Notes under the pieces: generated by a model
The model's input: only the letters and a program-made list of their open reading frames with translations
Database searches by the model: none
What the model was told of the DNA's origin: nothing
Position numbers and translations under genes: made by a program
In this document: one piece after another, positions 34,752 to 46,048 of the stretch
How positions within the stretch are numbered: the first letter of the stretch is position 1
How the letters are laid out: the number at the start of each line of letters is the position of its first letter
NCBI RefSeq assembly: GCF_905171765.1
Contig: NC_053392.1
Coordinates: forward strand, 446,986,837 to 447,050,836
DNA from: Bufo bufo
Lineage: Eukaryota; Chordata; Amphibia; Anura; Bufonidae
Direction: 5' to 3'
DNA: 64,000 nucleotides

Positions 34752-36443
34752 ATCTCCGCTATTTACCCCAGTCTTCAGGGTGGTTGGTGTGTTCCCCTGT
34801 CTTGTGGTTACCGATCTTGACCTATTTGATCTTTATTGCAGTAGTACCAGGCTTGAAGGGTGCTGTAATTGTTCACTTCCTATTATATACATTAGATGCT
34901 TAAAATGCAGTTGCAGCCTCCCGTTTCAACAGGGCCCACTGGCCACCCAACAGCAGTGACCTAGGGAGGTATGTAGGGGTATGGTTAGTGTGAATTAACT
35001 TATCATTTTTTCAGCTTTTCAGGGGCCCAATTTATGCAGGTATAGCTTTGATTCTTTTTTTGCTTTACAAGCACAGGTAAGCGCAAATGAGCGCAGGGAT
35101 CTATGTCCCACTGTTAGGTCCCGATCATGGAGCACTTTGTGGCCCTTACAGCAGATTCCTGCTGGCAAATTTACCGTCCTCTGCAGCCGTGGGTGGTAGT
35201 ACAGGTCTCTAGTTTTAATTCGGGCTCTGCTGCTATTTACTGCACAGATGTTTCTGTAAGGCCTCATGCACACGACCGTATTTTGTTTCCGTGTCTGATC
35301 CGTTTTTTTTGCGGATAGGATGCGGACCCATTCATTTTAATGGGTCCGCAAAAAACGCGGACAGCACACCGTGTGCTGTCCGCATCAGTATGTCCATTCC
35401 GTTGCTCCGCAAAAAAAATAGTGCATGTCCTATTTTTTTCTAGTTTGCGGAGAAGGATAGGCATTATTACAATGGATCCGCAAAAAAACGGATCCGCAAA
35501 AAAAAACGGATGCCATACGGAATGTCATCAGTTTTTTTTGCGGATCCTCAATTTGGGGACCGCAAAACACATACGGTCGTGTGCATGTAGCCTAACACAG
35601 ATATTTTAATAACAGGTCTCTTATGTGCAGACCGCAGCGTCCTCGGCTGTGTGTAGGGTGCCGCTGATTTAGCGCAGCATCTCTTTAATAGACGGCTGTA
35701 AAGCAGGCCCGGCAACCAAGTCCACGTTTCCCGCTATAGTTTTGGCCCTGATGTGAGCAAGGCTGGTGCAAGCATCTGCTTATTTACCTTATCGCAAGTG
35801 CTGCACTGTTCTCTGACGAGATCGGGTGGTTGCTACGGACCTCAGTTGTCTGCAGGGCTCCTCCGAAATAACGATGTGGTCTTCATTTTCTCTGCCGGCA
35901 CTTCGTATTCCCTCTCAGGGTGCAACGGTGTCTCAGCCGCAGTGGTCTGGTGACAGCTCAGAGGTTCAGCGGAGCGTGAATTTGACCCCCATCAACAGGC
36001 TGGTCCGTCTGGAACAGACATCAGTCAGTCACTTAGTGGGCCGGTCGGATGTATCTCTGTTGTGCACAGCCGAGTTCAGACAATATCGTCCATGTGAAGG
36101 GGTTAAATAAGATCTTCTAAGGAGGCTCCCGCCAAGTATAAGGTAGTTTAAGCAAGCCGCCGATGATCCCGAGCGGCAATGACTCCGGAAGCCAGAAGTC
36201 CCTGGTCTACGGCTGAGTGCCGAAATAAAGTCCGGTGCTTTGCAGTGCACTGTAGGCCGCGATATCCAGCTGCCTCAGAACTCAATAAAGTTGATATCTT
36301 TATGCTCCAGATAGTGTCCTGGACCAGGATCTGGTATTATTAGAATGTTTAATCCGGTTCAGGCGAAGTAATATCAATTTATAGACAGGCTGTGTACAGA
36401 GCTCTACCAGTCTGCTTCCACACAGCTCAGCCTAGCTCCGTCC
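34752..36443 (-). other. L1 5' UTR
   Basis: About 1.36 kb of LINE leader (excluding the nested MITE) runs from the insertion edge at 36443 to the ORF1 start. It is moderately GC-rich, with no long open frame. The 5' edge is defined by the target duplication. Promoter elements were not identified. Confidence 0.6.
35260..35592. mobile_element. Harbinger-like MITE with TAA duplication
   Basis: Terminal sequences are ggcctcatgcacacgaccgt and acggtcgtgtgcatgtagcc, flanked by TAA at 35257-35259 and 35593-35595. The interior folds into several stems based on ggatccgcaaaaaa. The 3-bp TAA duplication and terminal GG fit PIF/Harbinger; there is no transposase to prove it. It sits in the L1 5' UTR. Confidence 0.78.
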
Positions 36444-36447
36444 CCTG

Positions 36448-36662
36448 GTTCATTTTAATGAACGTGAAATTGTCCACGTTGGCTGTGGACAGGCGGATGC
36501 GCCTGTCCTTGATCACCCCCCTTGCTGTGCTAAACACACGTTCGGACAATACACTTGCCGGAGGGCAGGCCAGCACCTCAAGGCATAAAGCAAGCTCAGG
36601 CCATGTGCCCAATTTGGAGACCCAGAACTTAAATGGGGCAGACCCATCAGTGAGTAAGTGTT
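36448..36662 (-). pseudogene. hAT0 transposase C-terminal domain
   Basis: On the minus strand the motifs WPELALCLEVLACPPASVLS, SERVFSTARGV and LSTANVDNFTFIKMNQ form the hAT dimerisation domain, matching the end of the hAT1 transposase. It is cut on the 3' side by the L1 (target duplication 36444-36454) and on the 5' side near 36662 by unrelated repeat sequence. Its remaining codons are at 21189-21240. Confidence 0.82.
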
Positions 36663-37075
36663 CACCTTAGGGGTTAGGTCATGTGACATTTTTATAGAGC
36701 AGATCGTTACTCATTTTTTGCGGGATGAGGTGACAGTTCGATTGGTACTATTTTGAGGGACATATGCCTTTTTGATCGCTTGGTGTTGCACTTTATGTGA
36801 TGTTAGGTGACAAAAGATGTCTCTTTTGGCACTGTTTATATTTTAAATTTTTTACAGTGTTCACCTAAGTTTTTTTTTGACCGATTGTCTTAGGTAGGGT
36901 CTCATTTTTTGCGAGATGAGGTGACAAATTGATTGGTACCATTTTGTGGTACATAAACCTTTTTGATCACTTGGTGTTGCACTTTTTGTGATTGAACACT
37001 GTGTCAAAATAAGTATTTTTTGTCACCTTACATAATTTTTTTTTTATAGTGTTTATCAGACGGGGTGGATCATGT
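36663..37075. repeat. Unclassified repeat with ~191-bp internal period
   Basis: The sequence ctcattttttgcg followed by gatgaggtgac occurs at 36710 and 36901, with gcttggtgttgcacttt and cttggtgttgcacttt following at similar spacing. It has no coding potential. It looks like a piece of a common amphibian DNA-transposon tail, but I cannot place it. Confidence 0.5.
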
Positions 37076-37434
37076 GATATTTGGTATTGCCGCATGTTGC
37101 CACGGACAACCGCAAGTGACGAAAAGTGTCACAATGCACACATACAGAACCTCGTGCACAACAAACCGGGAAAGTGCACACATACACACACACATAGCCA
37201 GAGGCAACCGCACGCATCAACAGTGAGGCGCCTAGCAACCAGCTCAGGCTGCGACACTGCCAAAAAACACCTGTTGTCCGCGGCAACCGCACTAGAGGCA
37301 AACTACTAACAGCCCCCAGCTGCGGTTGACAAAACACCCAGCCGCGGGCAACTGCATGCGGCTCCCAAGGAGTCACGACCATGCACATGGGCGTGACAGG
37401 TGTAAGTGGAAGCAGCAGTGGAGGAGGATAAGGT
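37076..37434 (-). repeat. Possible LTR fragment
   Basis: On the minus strand this segment has repeated ggttgccgcgg/ggttgcctctg-like blocks and a GTGT-rich stretch (37160-37200 in complement). Sequence style resembles Gypsy-type LTRs, but I cannot find TG...CA edges, a primer-binding site or a target duplication. It ends at an A-rich run (37446-37461) that borders hAT2. Confidence 0.3.
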
Positions 37435-37569
37435 GGCCAACACAGTTTTTTTTTTTTTTTTATTAGGGTACACTCTAAAAGAGTGAGAAATATCCAAAAT
37501 ACAAGAATGAGCAATTGTGCTGTAGTATAACAATGGCTGGTTAAGGACGGTATACATGTCTTTTCTGCA

Positions 37570-40500
37570 CAAGGTACGGACAAGTCCTCTGGGATCCATG
37601 CCTGGTTCATTTTAATGAACGTGAGCTTGTCCACATTGGCTGTGGACAGGCGGCTGCGCTTGTCTGTGATAACGCCCCCTGCCGTGCTAAACACACGTTC
37701 TGATATTACACTGGTTGCGGGGCAGGCCAGCTCCTCCAAGGCGTAAAGGGCAAGCTCAGGCCATGTGCCCAATTTGGAGACCCAGAAGTTGAAGTGGGCA
37801 GACATACTGCTCCACCATGTTGGTGAAATGCAGCCTCCTGCTAAGACGTTCCATATCAGCTGGTGGTGCTGGTTGTTGTGGCGTGCTGACAAAGCTTTTC
37901 CACATTTCAGCCATGCTAACCCTGCCTTCTGAGGTGTTGGCGGTGCCCCAGCTGCATTGGTGACCTCTTCCTCCTCCTCTGCATTCACCTTGTGCTTCCA
38001 CTGTGCCCCCGCTGTCAGGTGGGAATGCCACCAGTAGCGCGTCTACCAGCGTGCGCTTGTACTCGCGCATCTTACGATCACGCTCCAATGAGGGAATTGA
38101 GGATGATACGTTGTCCTTGTAACGGGGATCCAGCAGCGTGGCCACCCAGTAATCAGCACAAGTTAGAATGTGGGCAACTCGGCGGTGTGTGGCAGGCTGC
38201 CCAGAGGCAACGAAAAGCTGTCCTCTGTGGGAGGTGTATCGTCTGTGTCCTCTGTATCCCCCCAGCCACGCACCAGTGATGGCCATGAGCTGGTCTGGGT
38301 GCCACCCTGCTGTGAACATGGTTCCTCCATCTCCTCATCCTCATCCTCTACCTCCTCATCCTCCAGAACTGTGCCCTGGCTGGACAATTGTGTACCTGGG
38401 GTTTGTGGGTGCAGGAACCCACCCTCGGAGCCACTTGTGAATGACTGGCCGGAAACCCTATATAATGATGCCTCTTCCTCCTCCTCCTCCTGTGCCACAT
38501 TCTCTTCCATCATCGCCAGCAGCGTTTTTTCAAGGAGGGATAGAAGTGGGATAGTAACGCTGAGAACGGCATTATCAGCACTGGCCATGTTGGTGGAGTA
38601 CTCGAAACAGCGCAACAAGGAACACAGGTCTCACATGGAGGCCCAGTCATTGGTGGTGAAGTGGTTCTGTTCCGCCGAGCGACTCACCCGTGTGTTCTGC
38701 AGCTGAAACTCCACTATCGCCTGCTGCTGCTCGCACAGTCTGGCCATCATGTGCAGGGTGGAGTTCCATCTTGTGGGCACGTCGCATATGAGGTGGTGAG
38801 CGGGAAGGCCGAAGTTATGCTGCAGCGCTGACAGGCGATCAGCAGCAGGGTAGGGTGAGAACACCGAAAGCACCACCAAATTCAGCACATGCGCCAGGCA
38901 AGGGATGTGCGGCAAACCGGCTAGTCCCATAGCTGCCCATTATTATTTCGCCCATTATCGCACACCACCAGGCCGGGCTTGAGGCTCACTGGCACCAACC
39001 ACTCATCGGTCTGTTGTTCAAGGACTATCCACAGCTCCTGCTCAGTGTGGGGTTTGTCCCCCAAACAGATAAGTTTTAAAACTGCCTGCTGTCGTTTACC
39101 CTTGGCTGTGCTGAAGTTGGTGGTGAAGGTGTTACGCTGACCGGATGAGGAGCCGGTAGAGGATGAGGAAGCGGAGTAGGAGGAGGAAGCAACAGGAGGC
39201 AAACTGAAGTGCCCTGCAATCCTCGGTGGTGGAAGGACATGCGCCAAACTGCTATCCGCATTCAGGCCCAGGCCCACTGCATTTACCCAGTGTGCTACTA
39301 TGCAGATATAACGTCCATGACTGTGCTTACTGGTCCACATATCCGTAGTGAGGTGCACCTTGCCACAGATGGCGTTGCGCAGTGCACACCTGATTTTGTC
39401 CCCCACTTAGTTGTGCAGGGAAGGAATGGCACACCTGGAAAAATTGTGGCGGCTGGGCACGACATACTGTGGGACAGCCACCGCCATAAGGCTTTTAAAG
39501 CTCTCCGTCTCCATCAGACGGAATGACAGCATTTCAAAGGCCAGTAATTTTGAATTGCTGGCATTCAGGGCCAGGGATCGGGGGTGGGTAAAGGGGTACT
39601 TCCTCTTCCTCTCCAGTGTTTGGGAGATGGAGAGCTGAACGCTTCCGTGGGACATTGTGGAGATGCTTGGTGACCCTGGTGGTGGTGTTGCTGGCAGATC
39701 CTCTGTTTGCGGGGTGGCAGGTGGAACTGCCACTCCAGAGGTGGATGATAAGGCCGAGACTGCAGCAGAAGCGGAAGCAGGAGGAGCCAGAGACCTTTCT
39801 TGGTTTTTGAGGTGTCTACTCCACTGCAACTCGTGCTTTGCACTTAGATGCCTGGTCATGCAGGTTGTGCTCAGGTTTAGAATGTTTATGCCTCGCTTCA
39901 GGCTCTGATTGCACAGCGTGCAAACCACTCGTGTCTTGTCGTCAGCACATTGTCTGAAGAACTGCTACGCCAGGGAACTCCTTGGAGCTGGCTTTGGTGT
40001 GCTCGTTTCCTTTCTGCTGTGGGCAGTAGCAGGCGTACTGTCTAGGGGATGGCCGCTCCGCTTTTGCACCCTGCTCCCTCTTCTGCTGTGCTGGTGGCTC
40101 TGTGCGGCCACCACCTCTTCCTCCGAACTACACAGGTCACTGGCATGACCTTGATTCCATGTGGGGTCGAGGACCTCATCGTCCTCCACATCATCTTCCA
40201 CCCAGTCTTCATCCGAGACATGCTGCGATGGTCCTCCCATGTACTCATTTTGAAACATAAGTAGTTGGGCATCGATGCACTCAATCTCTTCCACTTCTTG
40301 GGCAGGGCTAGGTGGATGGCCCTGTGAAACCCTGCTCATAGAGTCATCAAAAAGCAGAAGAGACTGCTGCATGACTTGGGGCTCAGACTGCTTGGCTGAT
40401 TTGCAAGGGGTGAGGTGAAAGACTGATAGACATCGGCTGCAGGTGCTAACTCTGATCTTTCGGCAGGAGACTGGGTGGGAGACAATGTGAAGGAACTGGA

Positions 40501-40662
40501 GGCACTGTCAGCAACCCAATCTACTATCGCCTGTACTTGTTCAGGCCTCACCATTCGTAAAGCCGCATTAGGCCTGACCAAATACCGCTGAAGGTTTTGT
40601 CGCCTACTCGCACCTAAGGAAGGTGTTTAACTTGTGCGTGTAGCTGGCACAGATCGACCACG
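37570..40662 (-). pseudogene. hAT2 transposase pseudogene
   Basis: Homology to the hAT1 transposase runs over its length but in several frames. Pieces in order include MVRPNAALRMVRPEQVQAIV (40581), EVEEIECIDAQLLMF (about 40300), an intact BED finger CTLCNQSLKRG and CMTRHLSAKH (about 39920-39850), HLTTDMWTSKH (about 39350), VVCDNGRNN (about 38960), PTRWNSTLHMM (about 38770), acidic runs (about 38520), and ACPATSVISERVFSTAGGVI (about 37700). At least six frame changes separate them. The normal stop is lost. Confidence 0.88.
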
Positions 40663-40669
40663 TCCTCTC

Positions 40670-41184
40670 TATCAAATTTAGGATCTTGCCCAAAATGGGT
40701 GTTTTTTTAATAGCAGAATAGAACAACAGTATCTAAAGGGTGTATCTCACATTGAAATATGCAACAAAGGCTGCAAAATTAAGATTTTTGCCCTAAATGG
40801 GTGTTTTTCTAATAGCAGAATAGAACAACAGTATCTAAAGGGTGTATCTCACACGTACCAATGCATACAAGGCTGCAATATTAAGATTTTTCCCCTAAAT
40901 GTGTGTTTTTTTATTACCAGAATATGACAGCAGTATATAACGCTTGAATTTCACATGTACAGATGCAGACAAGGCCGCAAATTAAGTATTTTGCCCTAAA
41001 TGGGTGTTTTATAAAACCCAGAAAATTATAGCTGTATTTCTAGCTTAAATTGCACACTGACTAATGCGGCAGAGGCCCCAGATGGAGGGTATTGCCAAAA
41101 ATGGGTGTTTTTTAAAACCCAGAAAATTATTGAAGTATTTCAAGCTTGTTTTTAACAATCACAGATGCAGCAAAGGCTGCAATA
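40670..41184 (-). repeat. hAT2 subterminal tandem repeats (source-like of the satellite)
   Basis: About five degenerate units of ~105 bp run here and continue at 41936-41992 and 47509-47730. One unit reads agctgtatttctagcttaaa, then tgcacactgactaatgc, then a tgggtgtttt block and aaaacccagaa. The satellite monomer has the same order: agctgtatttctgtcctaaa, acagtgacttatgca, cacagatgt, ggttttttca, ctaaccaaaa. Over the first 38 bases about three in four positions match by eye. Confidence 0.8.
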
Positions 41185-41188
41185 TTAA

Positions 41189-41931
41189 AGGGGTTATCCG
41201 AGTTATTTTTTTGTTCTTTCTATGTTCCTAACAAGCAAATGTAACAGCTTTCCAATTAACTCACTTTATCTCCAGTGCCTGGTTTCTCAGATTTGACTGA
41301 GGGTCACATGACCTGTGATGTCAGCTTCTCTCCCTGCTCTGATAAAGGTCGTTTACAAGCCTGTAAATGAGACGTCACTGTGCTGGCCACGCCCCCTTCA
41401 CTGCCGTCTACTCTCTGCTAGGATTCTTAACCCCTTCAGCTGCACACACTGGCTAGCTCTGCAGGCAGTGAGGAGACAATGCTGGGCACTGGAACTGACA
41501 TACTAGAGAGAGCATTGCACAAGAAGGTAGGGGGAAGATCCTGTGTGTATTAGCAGTGTCATTATACAGGTGGGACATGTAGTTCTACACTTACAAGTTG
41601 CTGTTGATTCTCCCAGCACTCAGGGCAGCTCTTGTATCCACTCCCTTAGCAGTGTCATTATACACCTTGGACTTGTAGTCCTACACATACAACATGCTGC
41701 AGAGTCTCCCAGCAGGCAGACATGACACTCAGGGCAGCACTTGTATTCACTCCCTTAGCAGAGCCGGGGGAGGTGCAGAGATTGTTTTTATTGCATGTAA
41801 ACAAAGGGCCAGAAAAGAACCAGGGAAATGAGGAAATATATATATTTTTTTTGCATAAAACTTGCTTAGCTCAGTTATATATCAGATTTTCAGTGCCATA
41901 TTATTTTTTTTTCATAACAAGGACAACCCCT
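41189..41931. mobile_element. T2/Kolobok-type MITE
   Basis: The ends, with TTAA duplications at 41185-41188 and 41932-41935, read ttaaaggggttatcc and ggacaacccctttaa. This fits the TTAAAGGRR terminus known for the T2 family of Xenopus. The interior has a ~125-bp repeat (tagcagtgtcattatacagg, gacatgtagttctacac, then a second version from about 41647) but no gene. Confidence 0.72.
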
Positions 41932-41992
41932 TTAAGTATTTTGAACAAAATGGGTGTTTTTTTACTAACAGAATATGACAGCAGTATATAAC

Positions 41993-42641
41993 TGTCACGA
42001 CCGCTATCCCAGCAGCAGCTGTGTCGCACCAGACGGAGGGGAAGGGGGACCCTTATCTACGGATGGGAAATAGAATGGCCACCCCTGACTAACCCTAAGC
42101 TGGCACCTGTCTGCCCTGATACCCTAGACGGGGTGTGAACCCGTGCGGCGAGCAGGATGCCTAAACCCTCAGTCACCCTATGAAGACTAGACTGGGGAAC
42201 GGCAGATGGGAGCACTAGTCACCATCACTCACGTCTAGGAGAACAACAGGGGAAGACAGCAACAAACAATCTATAGCAGAGATAGACTTATCCAGTCACG
42301 AGCAGAGAAGGCGATCCCAAACACGACAGTCCACGCCGGACAAGAGCTCCACAGCAACACCATCAAACGATCTCCTTCAAAGGTCAGAATAGAACTGGAA
42401 GTAAGGACTATATCTGGCAATGACTGCAAGTGAAACTGAAACTAATATAGTAGCTGGGAGTGGCAGACAGGACTCACCTGAGAAGGATGCCTACAAACTC
42501 CCAGTCAGGACAAAAAAGTTCACAAAGCAAAACCCAGATGACATACCCTGAACCACGGAGCAAACTCACAAGCTATCGCGAGTAGCAAGTCGCTGCGACC
42601 TTCTCCTCCCAGACCTGTCTGGATCAGTCACAGTCGTGACA
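41993..42641 (-). repeat. Gypsy 3' LTR, 649 bp
   Basis: On the plus strand it begins tgtcacgaccgctatcccag and ends cagtcgtgaca. It is nearly identical to the other LTR apart from about 38 bp near 42120-42165 that the other lacks, and a few substitutions. The last codons of pol overlap its inner edge. Confidence 0.95.
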
Positions 42642-43078
42642 GTACCCCCCTTTCTACGAGGGGCCCCTGGACCCTCAAGACCAGGCCTCTCCGAATGGGA
42701 GCTATGAAAAGCCCGAATGAGTCTGTCCGCTTTTATCTCTGATGCTGGAACCCACATTCTCTCTTCGGAACCATAACCTCTCCAGTGCACCAGGTACTGA
42801 AGAGAGCGGCGAACATTTCGTGAATCAACGATCTTTTCTACCTGAAACTCAAGACTGCCATCAACAACCACCGGTGGAGGCGGTAGTGGCAATGGTTCAG
42901 GAGGTTCTACATATCTCTTAAGCAGAGATCTGTGGAAGACATTATGGATCCTTAGAGTCTGAGGTAGCTCCAGACGAAAAGCCACCGGGTTAATGATGTT
43001 AATTACCCTATAAGGACCAATAAATCTCGGACCTAATTTCCACGAGGCAACCTTCAACTTGATATTTCTGGTAGACAA
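42566..43078 (-). pseudogene. Gypsy integrase C-terminus with chromodomain
   Basis: This is the same reading frame as pol, after the stop at 43081-43079. It starts LSTRNIKLKVASWKLGPRFI, the usual end of a Gypsy integrase. RIHNVFHRSLLKRYV and a proline run follow, then a chromodomain (about residues 82-130: FQVEKIVDSRNV, YLVHWRGYGSEERMWVPAS). Chromodomains direct integration toward chromatin marks. It terminates inside the 3' LTR at 42566. The stop looks like a single TGG to TAG change in the conserved DLVWLST-type motif. Confidence 0.9.
42642..42655 (-). other. Polypurine tract
   Basis: On the minus strand AGAAAGGGGGGTAC directly precedes the 3' LTR start TGTCACGACTG. This is the expected site and composition of the plus-strand primer. 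Confidence 0.75.
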
Positions 43079-46048
43079 CTACACCAAGTCATTCACCCCA
43101 AGGTCCGGACCTTCAGAGCGCTTCCAATCAGCCGCACGTTTGTATCTACCACCAATTCTCTTCAAACTTTCTTGCACACTCTGCCACACTGAAGAAAGTG
43201 AAGACGCAAATCGTTCCTCCTCGGGAATCCCAGACGGCCCCCCCTCACTAAACGTACAAAACTGAGGATGGAAACCATACGCACCAAAAAATGGTGACTT
43301 ATCGGTGGACTCTTGACGACGATTATTAATGGCAAACTCGGCTAACGGTAAATAAGATGACCATTCCTCCTGATTTTCGGAAACAAAGCATCTCAAATAT
43401 GTCTCTAGGTTTTGATTGGTACGTTCAGTCTGACCGTTGGACTGTGGATGGAAAGATGAAGAAAACGACAGATGAACCCCTAAACGAGAACAAAAAGCTT
43501 TCCAAAATTTAGAAACAAATTGGGTACCACGATCCGAAACAATATCGGAAGGGACCCCGTGAAGCTTCACGATGTGGTCAATAAAAACCTGAGCCAGTGT
43601 GTTAGCATTAGGCAATGCGGCAAGAGCAATAAAGTGCACCATTTTACTGAATCTGTCAACAACTACAAGAATAACAGTCTTCCCCGCTGATACTGGTAGA
43701 TCCGTAATGAAATCCATTGATAGGTGCGTCCAAGGCCTGTTGGGGATGGCCAGAGGTAAAAGACGCCCTGCCGGACGAGTATGATCTACCTTAGAACGAG
43801 CACAGGTAGCACATGCAGACACAAAATTCAACACCTCCTGGCGCCATTTAGGCCACCAGAACCGACGAGACACTAACTCAGAGGTTGCCCTACTACCTGG
43901 GTGTCCTGCCAGTGTGGTGTTATGGTGTTCTTTTAGTATCTCCAGGCGTAAATTTTCTGGCACAAACAGTTTACCCGAGGGGCAGGAGGCTGGGGCGTCC
44001 CCCTGAGCTTCCAACACCCTCCCCTCCAAACCTGAGTGTAATGCAGAGACCACCACCCCCTTTTGCAAAATGGGCTCTGGTACATCAACATCCCCCCCTC
44101 CAGGAAAACTTCGGGACAATGCATCCGCCTTAGTATTTTTTGCCCCGGGGCGATATTTTTTACTAGGTTTAATTTTGTAATAACCTAACGACCACCGAGC
44201 CTGTCTAGGGGTGAGGCGTTTAGCAGACTCCAGATATAATAAGTTTTTGTAATCAGTAATCACCGTGACGGGATGAACCGCCCCCTCCAAAAAATGACGC
44301 CACTCCTCAAAGGCCAACTTAATAGCCAAAAGTTCCCCGTTGCCAATATCATAGTTCCTTTCTGCAGTAGACAATTTCTTCGAAAAGAAAGCACTCGGAC
44401 GCCATTCACCAGGGGACGGGCCCTGAGATAGTACTGCTCCCACCCCCACCTCTGATGCGTCAACCTCTACAATAAAAGGAAGCAAGACATCTGGCTGTAC
44501 GAGAATAGGGGCCGAGATAAATCTCTCCTTCAGAGATGTAAAGGCAGTTTTGGCTGCATGTGACCATTTGGAAAAATCTGATCCCTTTCGGGTCATGTCC
44601 GTCAGTGGTTTGACCACCAAGGAATAGTTCTTTATAAACTTTCTATAAAAATTGGCAAACCCCAGGAAGCTTTGCAATGCCTTCAGGTTCTCAGGCAGAT
44701 CCCAGTCCATAATCGCCCGGACTTTCTCTGGATCCATGCGGAAACCTGAATCTGACAACACATACCCCAGAAATGGCAGTTCTTTTACGGCGAACACACA
44801 TTTCTCTAATTTAGCAAACAATTTGTTGGCCCTTAATATCTGCAGCACTTGTCTCACATGGATCTTATGTGTATCCAGATCCGGGGAATAGACCAGGATG
44901 TCATCAAGATATATCACAACAAATCTCCCGATAAGGTGACTAAAAATATCATTGACAAAATGTTGGAACACCGCAGGCGCATTAGTAAGACCAAATGGCA
45001 TGACCAGATTTTCATAATGCCCTTCCGGAGTATTAAAAGCCGTCTTCCACTCATCCCCCTCTTTGATGCAAACCAGGTTATAGGCTCCTCTGAGATACAT
45101 TTTGGAGAACCATTTAGCACCAGCAACCTGATTAAAAAGGTCGGGAATGAGAGGAAGAGGATAGGGATCTCGGATAGTTATCCGGTTTAATTCCCGGAAA
45201 TCCAGGCAAGGACGCAGGCCCCCATCTTTCTTTTTAACGAAAAAGAACCCTGCAGCCACGGGTGAAGAAGAGGGTCTGATGTGTCCTTTAGCCAAACTCT
45301 CCGAAATATAATCCTGCATAGCCTTCCTCTCCGGGCCGGAAAGATTGTATAACCGGGTTTTAGGTAGTTTTGCCCCAGGTAATAGATTAATCGGGCAATC
45401 ATATGGACGATGAGGTGGAAACCCCTGACAACCCTTCTCAGAGAACACATCCATAAAATCTGACAGAAAGGCAGGTAAAGATGTTACAGAGATGGTAGAG
45501 CACCTACTACTCAAGCAGTTGTCCTTACAATGTTCACTCCACTCCACAATCTCCCCGGCCTGCCAATCCACCACTGGATTGTGAGTCACCAGCCAGGGAA
45601 GCCCCAATACCATAGGAGCCGGAAGACCGTCCAGGACATAACAAGAGATATGCTCTTTATGGAGGTCCCCTACCTGCAGATAGATATTATGGATGATCTG
45701 AGTTAACTCTCTCTGAGTAAGAGGGGAGGAGTCGATGGCAAAAACAGGAATAGTTCTGCGTACCGGTTCCGGAGTAAAACCCAGAGCCTGAGCAAACCGT
45801 GAATCCACCAAGTTGACCCCCGCCCCACTGTCCAAAAAGACGGAACAGATCTCAGTCTTATTGCCCGCCTCAACGGTAGCGGACAACAAAAACTGAGACA
45901 TGCGTATGGAGGAAACGAATACGCCCAGACTGTTATCCTCCGCACAATCTGGGGACTCTAGTTTTCCGGCAGCTCCTTTGTTTGTGGTCTGTTGGGTTCT
46001 GAGGGACAAACCTTTACAAAATGACCCCTCCCCCCACAACGAAAACAA
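43079..46048 (-). pseudogene. Gypsy pol: protease, RT, RNase H, integrase
   Basis: It is open for 989 codons, then TAG at 43081-43079. Protease motif FLDSGAGVN (Asp73). RT: KKKDGGLRPCLDFRELNRIT, MPFGLTNAPAVFQ, and YLDD at 380-383. The first RT catalytic Asp, normally in LDLRGAY, is Tyr318 here (MYLRGAY). RNase H: VEVDASEVGVGAVLSQ and GNGELLAIKLAFEEW. Integrase: H2C2 finger HHNTTLAGHP...CATC, then Asp779, Asp839 (SDRGTQF) and Glu at about 875 (GQTERTNQ), the D-D-35-E core. The frame overlaps gag by about 90 nt in the -1 phase, so frameshift translation is likely (inference). There are no frameshifts, so this is a fairly recent insertion. Confidence 0.93.

Larger units (their letters stand above)
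21241..36443 (-). mobile_element. L1/Tx1-like LINE, split by later insertions
   Basis: The LINE inserted into hAT0. It is flanked by the 11-bp duplication cctggttcatt (21230-21240 and 36444-36454). On the minus strand it starts GGGACGGAGCTAGG at 36443. It has a long 5' UTR, ORF1 (34751-32717), ORF2 from 32188, and ends with ORF2's last codons, a 3' UTR and an A-rich tail (atttttttaatttt at 21241). Inside it sit a MITE (35260-35592), a solo LTR (33452-34471) and hAT1 (21497-30362). ORF2 between mid-reverse-transcriptase and the last ~33 codons is missing. Confidence 0.8.
17988..36662 (-). mobile_element. hAT0: minus-strand hAT remnant hosting nested insertions
   Basis: The 3' terminal repeat begins at about 17988 with tagggatgag and an ATTCGGGTTCAAC-type sequence. 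It is followed by the 3' UTR, which mirrors the 3' end of hAT1 (tgcaaacaaatgtggatagg matches 30116-30142 in reverse). The transposase tail is at 21189-21240, and coding resumes at 36448-36662 on the far side of the L1. Within the interval lie a second hAT, a foldback element and the L1. The 5' part is missing beyond 36662. Confidence 0.72.

Noticed and set aside
34581..34959. Plus-strand frames of ~80-112 codons
   Set aside because: They are antisense to L1 ORF1 and its leader.
35019..35273. tRNA or snRNA gene near 35000-35260
   Set aside because: I looked for A-box, B-box and cloverleaf patterns and found none; the region reads as L1 5' UTR.
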